Below are positions 37,632-46,658 of a stretch of DNA of 64,000 nt, piece by piece. The stretch comes from Cupriavidus neocaledonicus (GTDB taxonomy: Bacteria > Pseudomonadota > Gammaproteobacteria > Burkholderiales > Burkholderiaceae). Position numbers and translations under genes: made by a program. A model generated the notes under the pieces. That model was not told the origin of the DNA. It ran no database searches and worked only from the letters and a program-made list of their open reading frames with translations. The first letter of the stretch is position 1, and every line of letters begins with the position of its first letter. The DNA lies in contig NZ_AQUR01000093.1 of the NCBI RefSeq assembly GCF_000372525.1, forward strand, positions 62,337 through 126,336, in the 5' to 3' direction.

Positions 37632-39494
37632 ATGTCGATGATCCTTTCCCGTCGCGACCTGAACTTCATCCTGTATGAATGGCTCAAGGTCGACGAGCTG
37701 ACCCGCATCCCGCGCTACGCCGACCACTCGCGCGAGACCTTCGATGCCGCGCTGGACACCTGCGAGAAGATCGCCACCGACCTGTTCGCACCGCACAACA
37801 AGAAGAACGACCAGCACGAGCCCGAATTCGACGGCGAGACCGTCAGCATCATCCCCGAGGTCAGCACCGCGCTGAAGGCCTTCTGCGACGCCGGCCTGAT
37901 GGCCGCCGGGCAAGACTACGAACTGGGCGGCATGCAGCTGCCGGTGGTGGTCGAGAAAGCCGGCTTTGCCTACTTCAAGGGCGCCAACGTCGGCACCAGT
38001 TCCTACCCGTTCCTGACCATCGGCAATGCCAACCTGCTGCTGACGCACGGCACGCCGGCGCAGGTCGAGACCTTCGTCAAGCCGGAAATGGCAGGGCGTT
38101 TTTTCGGCACCATGTGCCTGTCGGAGCCGCAGGCCGGCTCTTCGCTGTCGGATATCACGACCCGCGCCGAGTACGAAGGCGAATCGCCGCTGGGCGCGCA
38201 ATACCGGCTGCGCGGCAACAAGATGTGGATTTCCGCCGGCGAGCACGAGCTGTCGGAGAACATCGTCCACCTGGTGCTGGCCAAGATTCCCGGCCCGGAC
38301 GGCAAGCTGATCCCGGGCGTGAAGGGCATTTCGCTGTTTATCGTGCCGAAGTACCTGGTCAACCAGGACGGCTCGCTGGGCGAGCACAATGACGTGGTGC
38401 TGGCCGGCCTGAACCACAAGATGGGCTACCGCGGCACCACCAACTGCCTGCTGAATTTCGGCGAGGGCATGAAGTATCGGCCGGGCGGCAAGGCCGGCGC
38501 CATCGGCTACCTGGTGGGCGAGCCGCACAAGGGCCTGGCCTGCATGTTCCACATGATGAACGAGGCGCGCATCGGCGTGGGCCTGGGCGCGGTGATGCTG
38601 GGCTATACCGGCTACCTGCACGCGCTGGACTATGCGCGCAACCGTCCGCAAGGCCGCCCGGTCGGCCCCGGCGGCAAGGACGCCGCCAGCCCGCAGGTGA
38701 AGCTGGTCGAGCACGCCGATATCCGCCGCATGCTGCTGGCGCAGAAGAGCTATGTCGAGGGCGGCCTGGCGCTTAACCTTTACTGCGCGCGGCTGGTCGA
38801 CGAAGAGGAAGCGGCCGCCGCCGCCGGCGACCAGGACGCGCACGCGCGCCTGGCGCTGCTGCTCGATATCCTGACCCCGATCGCCAAGAGCTGGCCTTCG
38901 CAATGGTGCCTGGAGGCCAACAACCTCGCGATCCAGGTGCATGGCGGCTACGGCTACACGCGCGAATACAACGTCGAGCAGTTCTACCGCGACAACCGCC
39001 TGAACCCCATCCACGAAGGCACGCACGGCATCCAGGGCCTGGACCTGCTGGGCCGCAAGGTGGTGATGAAGGATGGCGCCGCGTTCAGGCTGCTGGGCGA
39101 GCGCGTGCAGGCCACCATCGGCCGCGCGCTGGCCGCGGACGATGCCGAACTGGCGCAGCAGGCGCGCGCACTCGGCGCCGCAACCAAGCGTCTGGCCGAG
39201 GTCACACAGACGCTGTGGAGCGCCGGCGATGCCAACGTGACGCTGGCCAATGCATCGATCTATCTCGAAGCCTTCGGACATGTGGTGGTGGCGTGGATCT
39301 GGCTGGAGCAGGCACTGCTGGCGCAAGCCGCGCTGGCGCAGGCGAGCGGCCAGGAAGACCAGGACTTCTATCGCGGCAAGCTGGCCGCGGCGGCGTACTT
39401 CTTCCGCTTCGAGCTACCCAGGGTCGGTCCGCAGCTCGACCTGCTGGCCTCGCTCGACCGCACCACGCTGGACATGCAGGACGCCTGGTTCTGA
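37632..39494 (+). CDS. Acyl-CoA dehydrogenase, long (about 600 aa) type
   Basis: A 620-residue flavoprotein catalysing the first oxidation of beta-oxidation. It has the FAD/substrate motif MCLSEPQAGSSLSDI, the KMWISAGEHELSENIVHLVLAKI segment, NEARIGVGLGAVMLGYTGYL and a C-terminal domain beyond the classic 380-residue core, with the catalytic Glu likely in NPIHEGTHGIQGLDL. This is the large type that includes DmdC-like enzymes; chain-length preference is unknown. The ATG at 37632 is used; ATG 37638 is nearly as good. It follows 106 bases behind the thioesterase. Confidence 0.93.
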   Translation: MSMILSRRDLNFILYEWLKVDELTRIPRYADHSRETFDAALDTCEKIATDLFAPHNKKNDQHEPEFDGETVSIIPEVSTALKAFCDAGLMAAGQDYELGGMQLPVVVEKAGFAYFKGANVGTSSYPFLTIGNANLLLTHGTPAQVETFVKPEMAGRFFGTMCLSEPQAGSSLSDITTRAEYEGESPLGAQYRLRGNKMWISAGEHELSENIVHLVLAKIPGPDGKLIPGVKGISLFIVPKYLVNQDGSLGEHNDVVLAGLNHKMGYRGTTNCLLNFGEGMKYRPGGKAGAIGYLVGEPHKGLACMFHMMNEARIGVGLGAVMLGYTGYLHALDYARNRPQGRPVGPGGKDAASPQVKLVEHADIRRMLLAQKSYVEGGLALNLYCARLVDEEEAAAAAGDQDAHARLALLLDILTPIAKSWPSQWCLEANNLAIQVHGGYGYTREYNVEQFYRDNRLNPIHEGTHGIQGLDLLGRKVVMKDGAAFRLLGERVQATIGRALAADDAELAQQARALGAATKRLAEVTQTLWSAGDANVTLANASIYLEAFGHVVVAWIWLEQALLAQAALAQASGQEDQDFYRGKLAAAAYFFRFELPRVGPQLDLLASLDRTTLDMQDAWF

Positions 39495-39548
39495 GCACCG
39501 GTTCTGCCTGCTTACTGCCTCACTCAAGACAACCAAGGAAGAGACAAC

Positions 39549-40331
39549 ATGCGCACCATCCAGCAATTGTTTGACCTGAAGGGCAAGACCGCGCTGATCA
39601 CCGGCGGCTCGCGCGGGCTTGGCCTGCAGATTGCCGAGGCGCTGGGCGAGCAGGGCGCGCGCATCGTGCTGTCGGCGCGCAAGGCCGACGAGTTGCGCGC
39701 CGCGCAGGAGCACCTGAAGGGCCTCGGCATCGAGGCCGACTGGATCGCCGCCGACGGCTCGCAGGAAGCCGAGATCGCGCGCCTGGCCGACGAGGCCATC
39801 GCCAGGCTTGGCCACGTCGACATCCTGGTCAACAACGCCGGCGCGACCTGGGGCGCGCCGGCGGAAGACCATCCGCTGGAAGCGTGGGACAAGGTCATGA
39901 ACCTGAATATCCGCGGCCTGTTCCTGCTGAGCCAGCGCATCGGCAAGCTGTCGATGATCCCGCGCCGCTACGGCCGCATCATCAACGTGGCGTCGATCGC
40001 GGGCCTGGCCGGCAATCCGCCGGGGTCGATGGAGACCATTGCCTACAACACCTCCAAGGGCGCGGTGGTCAATTTCACCCGCACGCTGGCGGCGGAGTGG
40101 GGCGAGCACAACATCACCGTCAACGCGCTGGCGCCGGGCTTCTTCCCGTCCAAGATGACCAAGGGCTCGCTCGAGCGCATGGGCGTCGAGGCCATGTGCG
40201 CGGGTGTGCCGCTGCATCGGCTGGGCGACGACGAAGACCTGAAGGGCGCCGCGCTGCTGTTCGCCAGCGATGCCGGCAAGCACATCACCGGGCAGATCCT
40301 GGCGGTCGACGGCGGCGTCAGCGCGGTCTGA
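39549..40331 (+). CDS. Short-chain dehydrogenase/reductase, probably acting on acyl-CoA or 3-hydroxyacids
   Basis: A 260-residue SDR of classical type: the cofactor loop TGGSRGLG (residues 18-25), NNAG, the catalytic Ser in NVASIAG, YNTSK with catalytic Tyr and Lys, and a C-terminal GQILAVDGGVSAV typical of FabG-like SDRs. The position of an Arg (ARKADE) after strand 2 suggests NADP(H). A Shine-Dalgarno (AAGGAAGAG) precedes the ATG. It lies 54 bases after the acyl-CoA dehydrogenase gene, so a role in the same degradation pathway is inferred. Confidence 0.88.
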   Translation: MRTIQQLFDLKGKTALITGGSRGLGLQIAEALGEQGARIVLSARKADELRAAQEHLKGLGIEADWIAADGSQEAEIARLADEAIARLGHVDILVNNAGATWGAPAEDHPLEAWDKVMNLNIRGLFLLSQRIGKLSMIPRRYGRIINVASIAGLAGNPPGSMETIAYNTSKGAVVNFTRTLAAEWGEHNITVNALAPGFFPSKMTKGSLERMGVEAMCAGVPLHRLGDDEDLKGAALLFASDAGKHITGQILAVDGGVSAV

Positions 40332-40366
40332 GCGACGGCCTTCGTTTGCGGCAATAATGCGGGGTC

Positions 40367-40393
40367 GGCGCCGGCGGGCAAACCGCCGGCGCC
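40367..40393 (+). other. Perfect 11-bp hairpin between reductase and thioesterase genes
   Basis: GGCGCCGGCGG (40367-40377), loop GCAAA, CCGCCGGCGCC (40383-40393). No T-run follows (TCTCC), so it is not a classical terminator. It may be an RNA-processing or stability element within the run, or a Rho-dependent pause site. Confidence 0.5.
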
Positions 40394-40424
40394 TCTCCAA
40401 TCCCCCACTTCCATTCGCATTGCC

Positions 40425-40862
40425 ATGAACCAGTACACCGGCTCCCTGAGCCATATCCCCTTCCTTGCCGAGCTTGGCGTGACCTGCAGCCTGGCCGAGG
40501 GCGGGCGCAGCGAGATCTCGCTGCCGATCGAGAAGCGCCACCAGAACAGCTGGGACATGGCCCACGGCGGCGTCATCATGACGCTGCTCGACGTCGCCAT
40601 GGCGGTGGCCGGCCGCAGCAGCGATGCCGATGGCCGCGGCGTGGTCACCATCGAGATGAAGAGCAGCTTCATGGCGCCGGGCCGCGGCCACCTGAGCGCG
40701 CGCGGCACCACCGTGCACCGCACCACCACCATGGTGTTCTGCGAGGCCGAGATCGTCGATGCCGACGGCAAGACCGTGGCGCGCGGCTCGGGCACGTTCA
40801 AGTACATCCGGCGCATGCCGCCGCAGCGCCCCGGCGAAACCGATACCGGCGCCGACGGCTGA
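40425..40862 (+). CDS. Hot-dog fold thioesterase (PaaI-like)
   Basis: A 145-residue hot-dog protein. NSWDMAHGGVIMTLLDVAMAVAG holds the HGG active-site turn and the Asp of the central helix; VVTIEMKSSFMAPG and the ARGSGTFKYIRRM strand complete the fold. It should hydrolyse acyl-CoA or aryl-CoA thioesters. It lies in the middle of the acyl-CoA degradation run; similar in fold but not in sequence to the thioesterase at 37076. Confidence 0.87.
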   Translation: MNQYTGSLSHIPFLAELGVTCSLAEGGRSEISLPIEKRHQNSWDMAHGGVIMTLLDVAMAVAGRSSDADGRGVVTIEMKSSFMAPGRGHLSARGTTVHRTTTMVFCEAEIVDADGKTVARGSGTFKYIRRMPPQRPGETDTGADG

Positions 40863-40960
40863 GCGTCGGCGCCAGGACAGGCGGGGCGCTTCATGTGCCG
40901 CATTGCCCCGCTTCAGCAGTTTCCATGCAGTTTCCATCTCCCATTGGAAGGAATTCGACC

Positions 40961-41971
40961 ATGTCCAACACATTCAAGCGCATCGTCCTGGCCTCGCGTC
41001 CCGAAGGCGCGGTCACGCCGGCCAATTTCCGGCTGGAAGAAGTGCCCGTGCCGCAGATCGCCGACGGCCAGGTGCTGGTGCGCAACCACTATCTGTCGCT
41101 CGACCCGTACATGCGCGGCCGCATGAACGACAGCAAGTCCTACGCCGCGCCGCAGCCGCTCAATGAAGTGATGATCGGCGGCACCGTCGGCGAAGTGGTG
41201 GAAAGCAAAAACAGCAAGTTCAAGCCGGGCGACAAGGTGGTCGGCATGTTCGGCTGGCAGGAAATGGGCGTCAGCGACGGCACCGGCCTGCAGCCGGTCG
41301 ACACCACGCATATCCCGCTGTCGGCCTACCTCGGCGCGGTCGGCATGCCGGGCGTGACCGCGTGGTATGGCCTGAACAAGATCATCCAGCCCAAGGCGGG
41401 CAAGACCATCGCGGTCAGCGCCGCGTCGGGCGCGGTCGGCAGCGTGGTGGGCCAGCTGGCCAAGCTGGCCGGCTGCCGCGCGGTCGGCTTTGCCGGCGGC
41501 AAGGACAAGTGCGACTACGTGGTCAATGAGCTGGGCTTCGACGCCTGTATCGACTACAAGGCGGCGAAAGACCCGAAAGAGCTCTACACCATGCTCAAGG
41601 AAGCCACGCCCGATGGCATCGACGGCTATTTCGAGAACGTCGGCGGCGAGATCTTCGACGCGGTGCTGTCGCGCATGAACGCCTTCGGCCGCATTGCCCT
41701 GTGCGGCATGATTGCCGGCTATGACGGCCAGCCACTGCCGCTGAAGAACCCCCAGCTGATCCTGGTCTCGCGCCTGACCATCGAGGGCTTTATCGTCTCC
41801 GAGCACATGGATGTGTGGCCGCAGGCGCTGAAGGAACTGGGCACCGCGGTCGCGCAGGGCAAGCTCAAGTTCCGCGAGAGCATCGCCGAGGGCCTGGCGA
41901 GCGCGCCGGAGGCCTTTATCGGCCTGCTCAAGGGCAAGAACTTCGGCAAGCAGCTGGTCAAGCTGGTCTGA
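40961..41971 (+). CDS. NADP-dependent medium-chain oxidoreductase (leukotriene B4 dehydrogenase / CurA-like)
   Basis: A 336-residue zinc-less MDR enzyme that reduces the C=C bond of enones or enoyl compounds with NADPH. Segments include the N-terminal RIVLASRPEGAVTPANFRLEE, MRGRMNDSKSYAAP, the cofactor loop VSAASGAVGSVVGQLAKLAGC and YFENVGGEIFDAVLSRMNAFGRIALCGMI. The catalytic-zinc cysteines of alcohol dehydrogenases are absent. The ATG at 40961 has a Shine-Dalgarno (GGAAGGAA). It is the seventh gene of clear enzymatic function in the run. Confidence 0.9.
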   Translation: MSNTFKRIVLASRPEGAVTPANFRLEEVPVPQIADGQVLVRNHYLSLDPYMRGRMNDSKSYAAPQPLNEVMIGGTVGEVVESKNSKFKPGDKVVGMFGWQEMGVSDGTGLQPVDTTHIPLSAYLGAVGMPGVTAWYGLNKIIQPKAGKTIAVSAASGAVGSVVGQLAKLAGCRAVGFAGGKDKCDYVVNELGFDACIDYKAAKDPKELYTMLKEATPDGIDGYFENVGGEIFDAVLSRMNAFGRIALCGMIAGYDGQPLPLKNPQLILVSRLTIEGFIVSEHMDVWPQALKELGTAVAQGKLKFRESIAEGLASAPEAFIGLLKGKNFGKQLVKLV

Positions 41972-42045
41972 CCGGCGCATGCAGGGCCGCGGCGCGTCTG
42001 CACGGCGCGCCGCGGGCAACGGATATCACCAGGACGGAGACACCG

Positions 42046-42894
42046 ATGAATGCCCCGCAAGCCCCGCAAATCCAGAGCGCCGACGAGATCGGCGCCGGCC
42101 TGCCCGAAGAGGTCAAGGCCCGCTACCGCAACCTGCCACGGCCGCCCCAGTTCGCCACCGCGGGCGAAGAGCGCCTGCACCGCAAGCAGCGCCTGGCCGC
42201 CGCCTTCCGGCTGTTCTCGAAATTCGGCTTCGACGAAGGCGTGGCCGGCCATATCACCGCGCGCGACCCCGAGTTCCCCGATACCTTCTGGGTCAATCCC
42301 TTCGGCGTGCATTTCAGCCAGGTCCGGGTCTCCAACCTGATCCGCTGCGATCACCACGGCGACGTGGTCGAGGGCGACTACCCGGTCAATGCCGCGGCCT
42401 TCGCGATCCATTCGCGCGTGCACCAGACCCGCCCCGACGCGGTCGCCGCCGCGCATTCGCACAGCACCTATGGGCGCGCGTGGTCGACGCTGGGCCGCCC
42501 GCTCGATGCGCTGACCCAGGACGTGTGCGCCTTCTACAACGACCATGCGGTCTATGACGACTTTGGCGGCGTGGTGGTGGAGCTGGACGAGGGCCAGCGC
42601 ATCGCCAACGCGCTCGGGCAGAACAAGGCCGCGATCCTGCAGAACCACGGCCTGCTGACGGTCGGCAAGACCGTCGACGAAGCGGCGTGGTGGTTCATCA
42701 CCATGGAGCGCTCGTGCCAGGTGCAGCTGCTGGCCGAAGCCGCCGCCGCGCGCACGCAGGCGCCGCTGAAGGTGATTGCCGACGCCGCCGCGCGCCAGGC
42801 CTATTCGATCGTCGGCACGGCGCAGGCGGGCTGGTTCCAGTTCCAGCCGCTCTATGCCCGCATCGTCAAGGAACAGCCCGACCTGCTGGACTGA
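42046..42894 (+). CDS. Class II aldolase/adducin family protein
   Basis: A 282-residue protein. Zinc ligands of the family are visible as AAHSHSTYGRAW (His137, His139) and ILQNHGLLTVGKT (His201). FRLFSKFGFDEGVAGHITARD is the substrate-entry segment. Fungal and bacterial homologues of this longer type (about 260-280 residues) are often next to beta-oxidation or aromatic genes and lack a settled reaction. The ATG at 42046 has a Shine-Dalgarno (GGACGGAGA). An aldol-type or decarboxylase reaction is possible; nothing here decides. Confidence 0.85.
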   Translation: MNAPQAPQIQSADEIGAGLPEEVKARYRNLPRPPQFATAGEERLHRKQRLAAAFRLFSKFGFDEGVAGHITARDPEFPDTFWVNPFGVHFSQVRVSNLIRCDHHGDVVEGDYPVNAAAFAIHSRVHQTRPDAVAAAHSHSTYGRAWSTLGRPLDALTQDVCAFYNDHAVYDDFGGVVVELDEGQRIANALGQNKAAILQNHGLLTVGKTVDEAAWWFITMERSCQVQLLAEAAAARTQAPLKVIADAAARQAYSIVGTAQAGWFQFQPLYARIVKEQPDLLD

Positions 42895-42955
42895 ACCCGC
42901 ATGCCCGCCATGCGGCGGACAGCTCCCATTGGACTCACGCGACAGGACAGACGAC

Positions 42956-43858
42956 ATGAAGGATTTCTCCAACAAGGTGGCCGTCATTACCGGTGGCGCC
43001 TCGGGCTTCGGCAAGGAATTCGCCCGCATCGCCGCCGACCTCGGCATGAAGCTGGTGCTGGCCGACGTGCAGGAAGACGCGCTGGACGCGACCGTCGCCG
43101 AGTTCCAGGCGCGCAACGTGCCGGTGATCGGCCTGCGTACCGACGTCTCGCAAGCCGGGCAGGTGCAGGCACTGGCCGATGCCGCGCTCGAAGCCTTTGG
43201 CCAGGTCAACCTGCTGTTCAACAATGCCGGCGTGGGCGCGGGCGGCCTGATCTGGGAAAACTCGGAGCGGGACTGGGAATGGGTGCTTGGCGTCAACCTG
43301 TACGGCGTGGTGCACGGGGTGCGCATCTTCACGCCGCTGATGCTGGCCGCGGCCGAGAAGGATCCGGCGTTCGAGGGGCATATCGTCAACACCGCATCGA
43401 TGGCGGGCTTGCTGAATCCGCCGGCGATGGGCGTGTACAACGTGTCGAAGCACGCGGTGGTGGCGCTGACCGAAACGCTGTACCAGGACCTGGGGCTGGT
43501 GACGGAGCAGGTGCGCTGCTCGGTGCTGTGCCCGTACTTCGTGCCGACCGGCATCAGCCAGTCGCAGCGCAACCGGCCCGCCGACCTGGCCAACCAGGCG
43601 CCGCCGACGCGTTCGCAAATGGTGTCGCAGGCCTTGTCGGACAAGGCCGTCGGCTCCGGCAAGGTGACCGCGGCGGAGGTGGCGCAAATCACGTTCGATG
43701 CCATCCGCGAGGAAAGCTTCTATATTTATTCCCACCCCCAGGCGCTCGCTCCCGTGCGCCAGCGCTTCGAGGATATCGTCGGGCAGCGCAACCCCGGCGA
43801 TCCGTTTGCCGACAAGCCCGAGGTCCGCGCGGGCCTCGTTGCCGCGTTGCGCGGCTGA
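42956..43858 (+). CDS. Short-chain dehydrogenase/reductase
   Basis: A 300-residue SDR with the cofactor loop TGGASGFGKEF (residues 13-23), an Asp after strand 2 (VLADVQED) that favours NAD, FNNAGVGAGG, the catalytic NTASMAG serine and YNVSK. A long C-terminal segment (from about 210, YFVPTGISQSQRNRPADL onward) with FYIYSHPQALAPVRQRFEDI is typical of SDRs found with class II aldolase-like and epoxide-hydrolase-like genes. It follows the aldolase-family gene by 61 bases. Confidence 0.88.
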   Translation: MKDFSNKVAVITGGASGFGKEFARIAADLGMKLVLADVQEDALDATVAEFQARNVPVIGLRTDVSQAGQVQALADAALEAFGQVNLLFNNAGVGAGGLIWENSERDWEWVLGVNLYGVVHGVRIFTPLMLAAAEKDPAFEGHIVNTASMAGLLNPPAMGVYNVSKHAVVALTETLYQDLGLVTEQVRCSVLCPYFVPTGISQSQRNRPADLANQAPPTRSQMVSQALSDKAVGSGKVTAAEVAQITFDAIREESFYIYSHPQALAPVRQRFEDIVGQRNPGDPFADKPEVRAGLVAALRG

Positions 43859-43896
43859 CCATGCGCCGCACAACGCCGCCACGAGGAGGACCGCAT

Positions 43897-44844
43897 ATGG
43901 AGAACAACATGGTAGCGCCCGCCGCCGTGATCCGCCACCTGCAGTACGCCACGCTGCCCAACGAAACCCGGCTGCACTACGCCAGCGCGGGCGAGCGCGG
44001 CAAGCCGCTGATGCTGTTCGTGCACGGCTTTCCGGAATTCTGGTTCGAATGGGAGGCGCAGCTGGCCGAGTTCGGCCGCACGCATTTCGCCGTCGCGCCC
44101 GACCTGCGCGGCTTCAACCTGTCAAGCAAGCCCGCCGACGTCAGCGCCTACCGGCCGCGCCATATCGTCGAAGACCTGGTGCAGCTGGTCGGCGCGCTGG
44201 GCTATGACCAGGCGGTGGTGGTGGCGCACGACTGGGGCGGCGCGATCTGCTGGAACCTGGCGATCCAGTTCCCGCAGCTGGTGCGCCAGCTGGTCATCGT
44301 CAATTCGCCCCATCCGTACCTGTTCGCGCGCGCGCTCGCCACCGATCCGGCGCAGCAGGCCGCGTCGGCCTACATGAACTGGCTGCGCAAGCCGGGTTCG
44401 GAACAGGCGCTGGCCGCCAACGACTTCGCGCTGCTGGACCGGATGCTGTCCGACGACGACGGCAAGCCGGCGGCCTGGTACACCGCCGAGACGCGCGCCA
44501 GGTACCACGCGGCGTGGTCGCAGCCGGGCGAAGGCAAGGACGCCGGCGTGCATCCGCTCACCGGCGGCGTCAACTTCTACCGGGCCTCGCCAATGCATCC
44601 GCCGGGCGAGGGCGAGCCACCGCCCGACATTGCGCGGCTGGATCCGGCCGCGTTCGTGGTCAGGGTACCGACGCTGGTGATCTGGGGCGAGCGCGACCGC
44701 GCGCTGCCGAAGTCGCTGGTGGACGGCCTGGCCGATTTCGTGCCCGACCTGCGGCTCGAGCGCATCCCCGAGGGCAGCCACTGGGTGATCCACGAGCAGC
44801 CGGAACGGATCAACCAGCTGATCCGCAGCGCGCTGCCGGCCTGA
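43897..44844 (+). CDS. Alpha/beta hydrolase, epoxide-hydrolase or haloalkane-dehalogenase type
   Basis: A 315-residue alpha/beta hydrolase. The oxyanion motif is FVHGFPEFWFEW, the nucleophile Asp112 lies in VVVAHDWGGA, and the catalytic His in GSHWVIHEQPERI with an acid in VIWGERDRALPKSL. An Asp nucleophile with HGFPE is the pattern of epoxide hydrolases and fluoroacetate dehalogenases. A strong Shine-Dalgarno (GAGGAGGA, 43882-43889) fixes ATG 43897 over ATG 43861. It is the last gene of the eleven-gene run, ended by a 15-bp hairpin. Confidence 0.88.
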   Translation: MENNMVAPAAVIRHLQYATLPNETRLHYASAGERGKPLMLFVHGFPEFWFEWEAQLAEFGRTHFAVAPDLRGFNLSSKPADVSAYRPRHIVEDLVQLVGALGYDQAVVVAHDWGGAICWNLAIQFPQLVRQLVIVNSPHPYLFARALATDPAQQAASAYMNWLRKPGSEQALAANDFALLDRMLSDDDGKPAAWYTAETRARYHAAWSQPGEGKDAGVHPLTGGVNFYRASPMHPPGEGEPPPDIARLDPAAFVVRVPTLVIWGERDRALPKSLVDGLADFVPDLRLERIPEGSHWVIHEQPERINQLIRSALPA

Positions 44845-44863
44845 GCGCCGGCAACGCAGAACT

Positions 44864-44895
44864 CCGCCGGCGGCGGCCCAGGCCGCCGCCGGCGG
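44864..44895. terminator. Very strong hairpin between convergent genes
   Basis: CCGCCGGCGGCGGCC (44864-44878) and GGCCGCCGCCGGCGG (44881-44895) form a perfect 15-bp stem with a 2-base loop. It lies between the hydrolase stop (44844) and the macro-domain stop (44900). A short ATTT follows on the plus strand. Likely a two-way transcription stop or mRNA 3' end shield. Confidence 0.65.
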
Positions 44896-44899
44896 GATT

Positions 44900-45421
44900 T
44901 CAGCTCAGCCGCTCGCGGTAAAGCCGGTAGTTCTCGTCGTCGAAGCAGACGAAGGTGACCTGCTCGATCTCCGGCGCCCCGGCCAGCGCCTCGCGCACCG
45001 CGGCGATGGCGATATCCGCCGCGCGTTCGCGCGGGAAGCCGTAGATGCCGGTGCTGATGTTGGGAAAGGCCAGCGTGCGCAGGTGATGCTGCGCCGCCAG
45101 ACGGATGCTGTTGCGGTAGGCATTGGCGAGCTGCTCGTCCTCGCCCTGGCCGCCGCCGTGCCACACCGGCCCGACCGCGTGGATCACGTAAGGGGCCGGC
45201 AGGCGGCCGCCCGTAGTCAGCACCGCCTCGCCGGTGGGGCAGCCGCCCTGCGCGTCGCGGATCGCGCGGCAGGCCTCCATGATGGCGGGACCGCCGGCCC
45301 CGTGGATGGCCCCGTCGACGCCGCCGCCGCCGAGCAGGCCGCTGTTGGCCGCATTGACGATGGCATCGACTTCCATCCGGGTAATATCGCCATGGACTAC
45401 CTGCAAGTGCTCGCCGCTCAT
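44900..45421 (-). CDS. ymdB: Macro-domain ADP-ribose hydrolase (O-acetyl-ADP-ribose deacetylase, YmdB-like)
   Basis: A 173-residue stand-alone macro domain. It shows [21 protein letters not shown], the [14 protein letters not shown] substrate loop, THAVGP-like [10 protein letters not shown] and [19 protein letters not shown], matching the YmdB/MacroD class that removes acetyl or ADP-ribosyl groups. The ATG at 45421 ([12 protein letters not shown]) fits E. coli YmdB length (177). It is single, convergent with the hydrolase and 88 bases behind the alcohol dehydrogenase gene. Confidence 0.93.
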   Translation of the reverse strand: MSGEHLQVVHGDITRMEVDAIVNAANSGLLGGGGVDGAIHGAGGPAIMEACRAIRDAQGGCPTGEAVLTTGGRLPAPYVIHAVGPVWHGGGQGEDEQLANAYRNSIRLAAQHHLRTLAFPNISTGIYGFPRERAADIAIAAVREALAGAPEIEQVTFVCFDDENYRLYRERLS

Positions 45422-45509
45422 GTTGTCTCCTGCGCTGTGGAGGGAGGGCCGCCGGACAGCCGCTTGGTCGGTCCGACCGGCGGGAGGCCGCTGGATGCTA
45501 CGCGGTGTG

Positions 45510-46658
45510 CTACATGGACTGCTCAAGCATACGCCGATAATCCGCGGCGCTGGCTTCTTTCGGGTTGGTCTTGTGGCAGTGGTCGCGCAGCGCGCCCGCG
45601 ATCACCTTGTCGAACATGTCCTCGGTGACGCCCATCTGGCGCAGTCCGGTGGGCAGGCCCAGGCGCGCGGTCATGTCGTGCACCGCCTGCGCCAGGTCGG
45701 CGCCGTCGGGCAGGTGCATGGCGCGGCGCAGGCGCGCGTAGCGGTGGTCGCGCACCACGGTGGGCGCGTCGGCGTTGAAGCGCAGCACCGCCGGCATCAC
45801 CACCGCGTTGAGGGTGCCGTGGTGCAGGCCGGTGCGGCCGTCGATCTTCAGCCCGCCGAGCGGGTGCGACAGCGAATGCACGCAGCCCAGTCCCTTCTGG
45901 AACGCCATCGCGCCCTGCATCGACGCGCTCATCATGTTCAGGCGCGCATCGCGGTCGTTGCCGTCGCGGGTGGCGCGCTCGATATGGGTCCAGCCGCGCT
46001 CCAGGCCGTCGAGCGCGATGCCGTCGGCGGGCGGGTTGAAGGCGGGAGCCAGGAAGGTCTCGATGCAGTGGGCGATAGCGTCCATGCCGGTGGCGGCGGT
46101 CAGGCCGGCGGGCAGGCCCAGGGTCAGTTCTGGATCGCACACCGCCGACTTGGGCAGCAGGTGCCAGGAGTGGAAGCCCAGCTTGCGGCCATCGTCCAGG
46201 ATGATGATGGCGCCGCGCGCGACCTCGCTGCCGGTGCCCGCGGTGGTGGGCACCGCGATCAGCGGCGCGGCCTGGTCGGTGATCTTGCCGCTGCCGCCTT
46301 CGATGGTGGCATAGGTGGTCAGCTCGCCCTCGTGCGTGGCCAGGATCGCGATGCCCTTGGCCAGGTCGATCGACGACCCGCCGCCCACCGCCACCAGGCC
46401 GTCGCAGCCGTGCTCGCGGTACTGCGCGGCGGCCTTGCGCACCATGGCCTCGGTCGGGTTCGACGGGGTCTCGTCGAACACCGTCACCGGCAGGCCCGCC
46501 ATCGCGTCGATGGCGCGCTGCGCCACGCCGGCCGCGACCACGCCCTGGTCAGTCACCAGCAATGGCCGGCGGATGCCGATGCGCTCGCATTCCGACTTCA
46601 GCACGCTGACCGCGCCGAAGTCCAGGTGAATGTGGGTCAGATAGTAGATGAACGCCAT
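45510..46658 (-). CDS. Iron-containing alcohol dehydrogenase
   Basis: A 382-residue group III alcohol dehydrogenase. The NAD-binding [13 protein letters not shown] (92-104) and the metal-binding residues Asp193 and His197 ([11 protein letters not shown]), His261 ([12 protein letters not shown]) and His279 ([12 protein letters not shown]) are all in place. A strong Shine-Dalgarno (AGGAGA) lies 11 bases before ATG 46658. The substrate may be a hydroxy acid such as 4-hydroxybutyrate or a short alcohol; the family is broad. It is divergent from the HSL esterase and may share its control region. Confidence 0.92.
   Translation of the reverse strand: MAFIYYLTHIHLDFGAVSVLKSECERIGIRRPLLVTDQGVVAAGVAQRAIDAMAGLPVTVFDETPSNPTEAMVRKAAAQYREHGCDGLVAVGGGSSIDLAKGIAILATHEGELTTYATIEGGSGKITDQAAPLIAVPTTAGTGSEVARGAIIILDDGRKLGFHSWHLLPKSAVCDPELTLGLPAGLTAATGMDAIAHCIETFLAPAFNPPADGIALDGLERGWTHIERATRDGNDRDARLNMMSASMQGAMAFQKGLGCVHSLSHPLGGLKIDGRTGLHHGTLNAVVMPAVLRFNADAPTVVRDHRYARLRRAMHLPDGADLAQAVHDMTARLGLPTGLRQMGVTEDMFDKVIAGALRDHCHKTNPKEASAADYRRMLEQSM

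Noticed and set aside
23947-39494. A DMSP demethylation route (DmdB-like ligase plus DmdC-like dehydrogenase)
   Set aside because: Both families are broad and common in Burkholderiales; the genes are in separate operons and neither dmdA nor dmdD is recognisable here.
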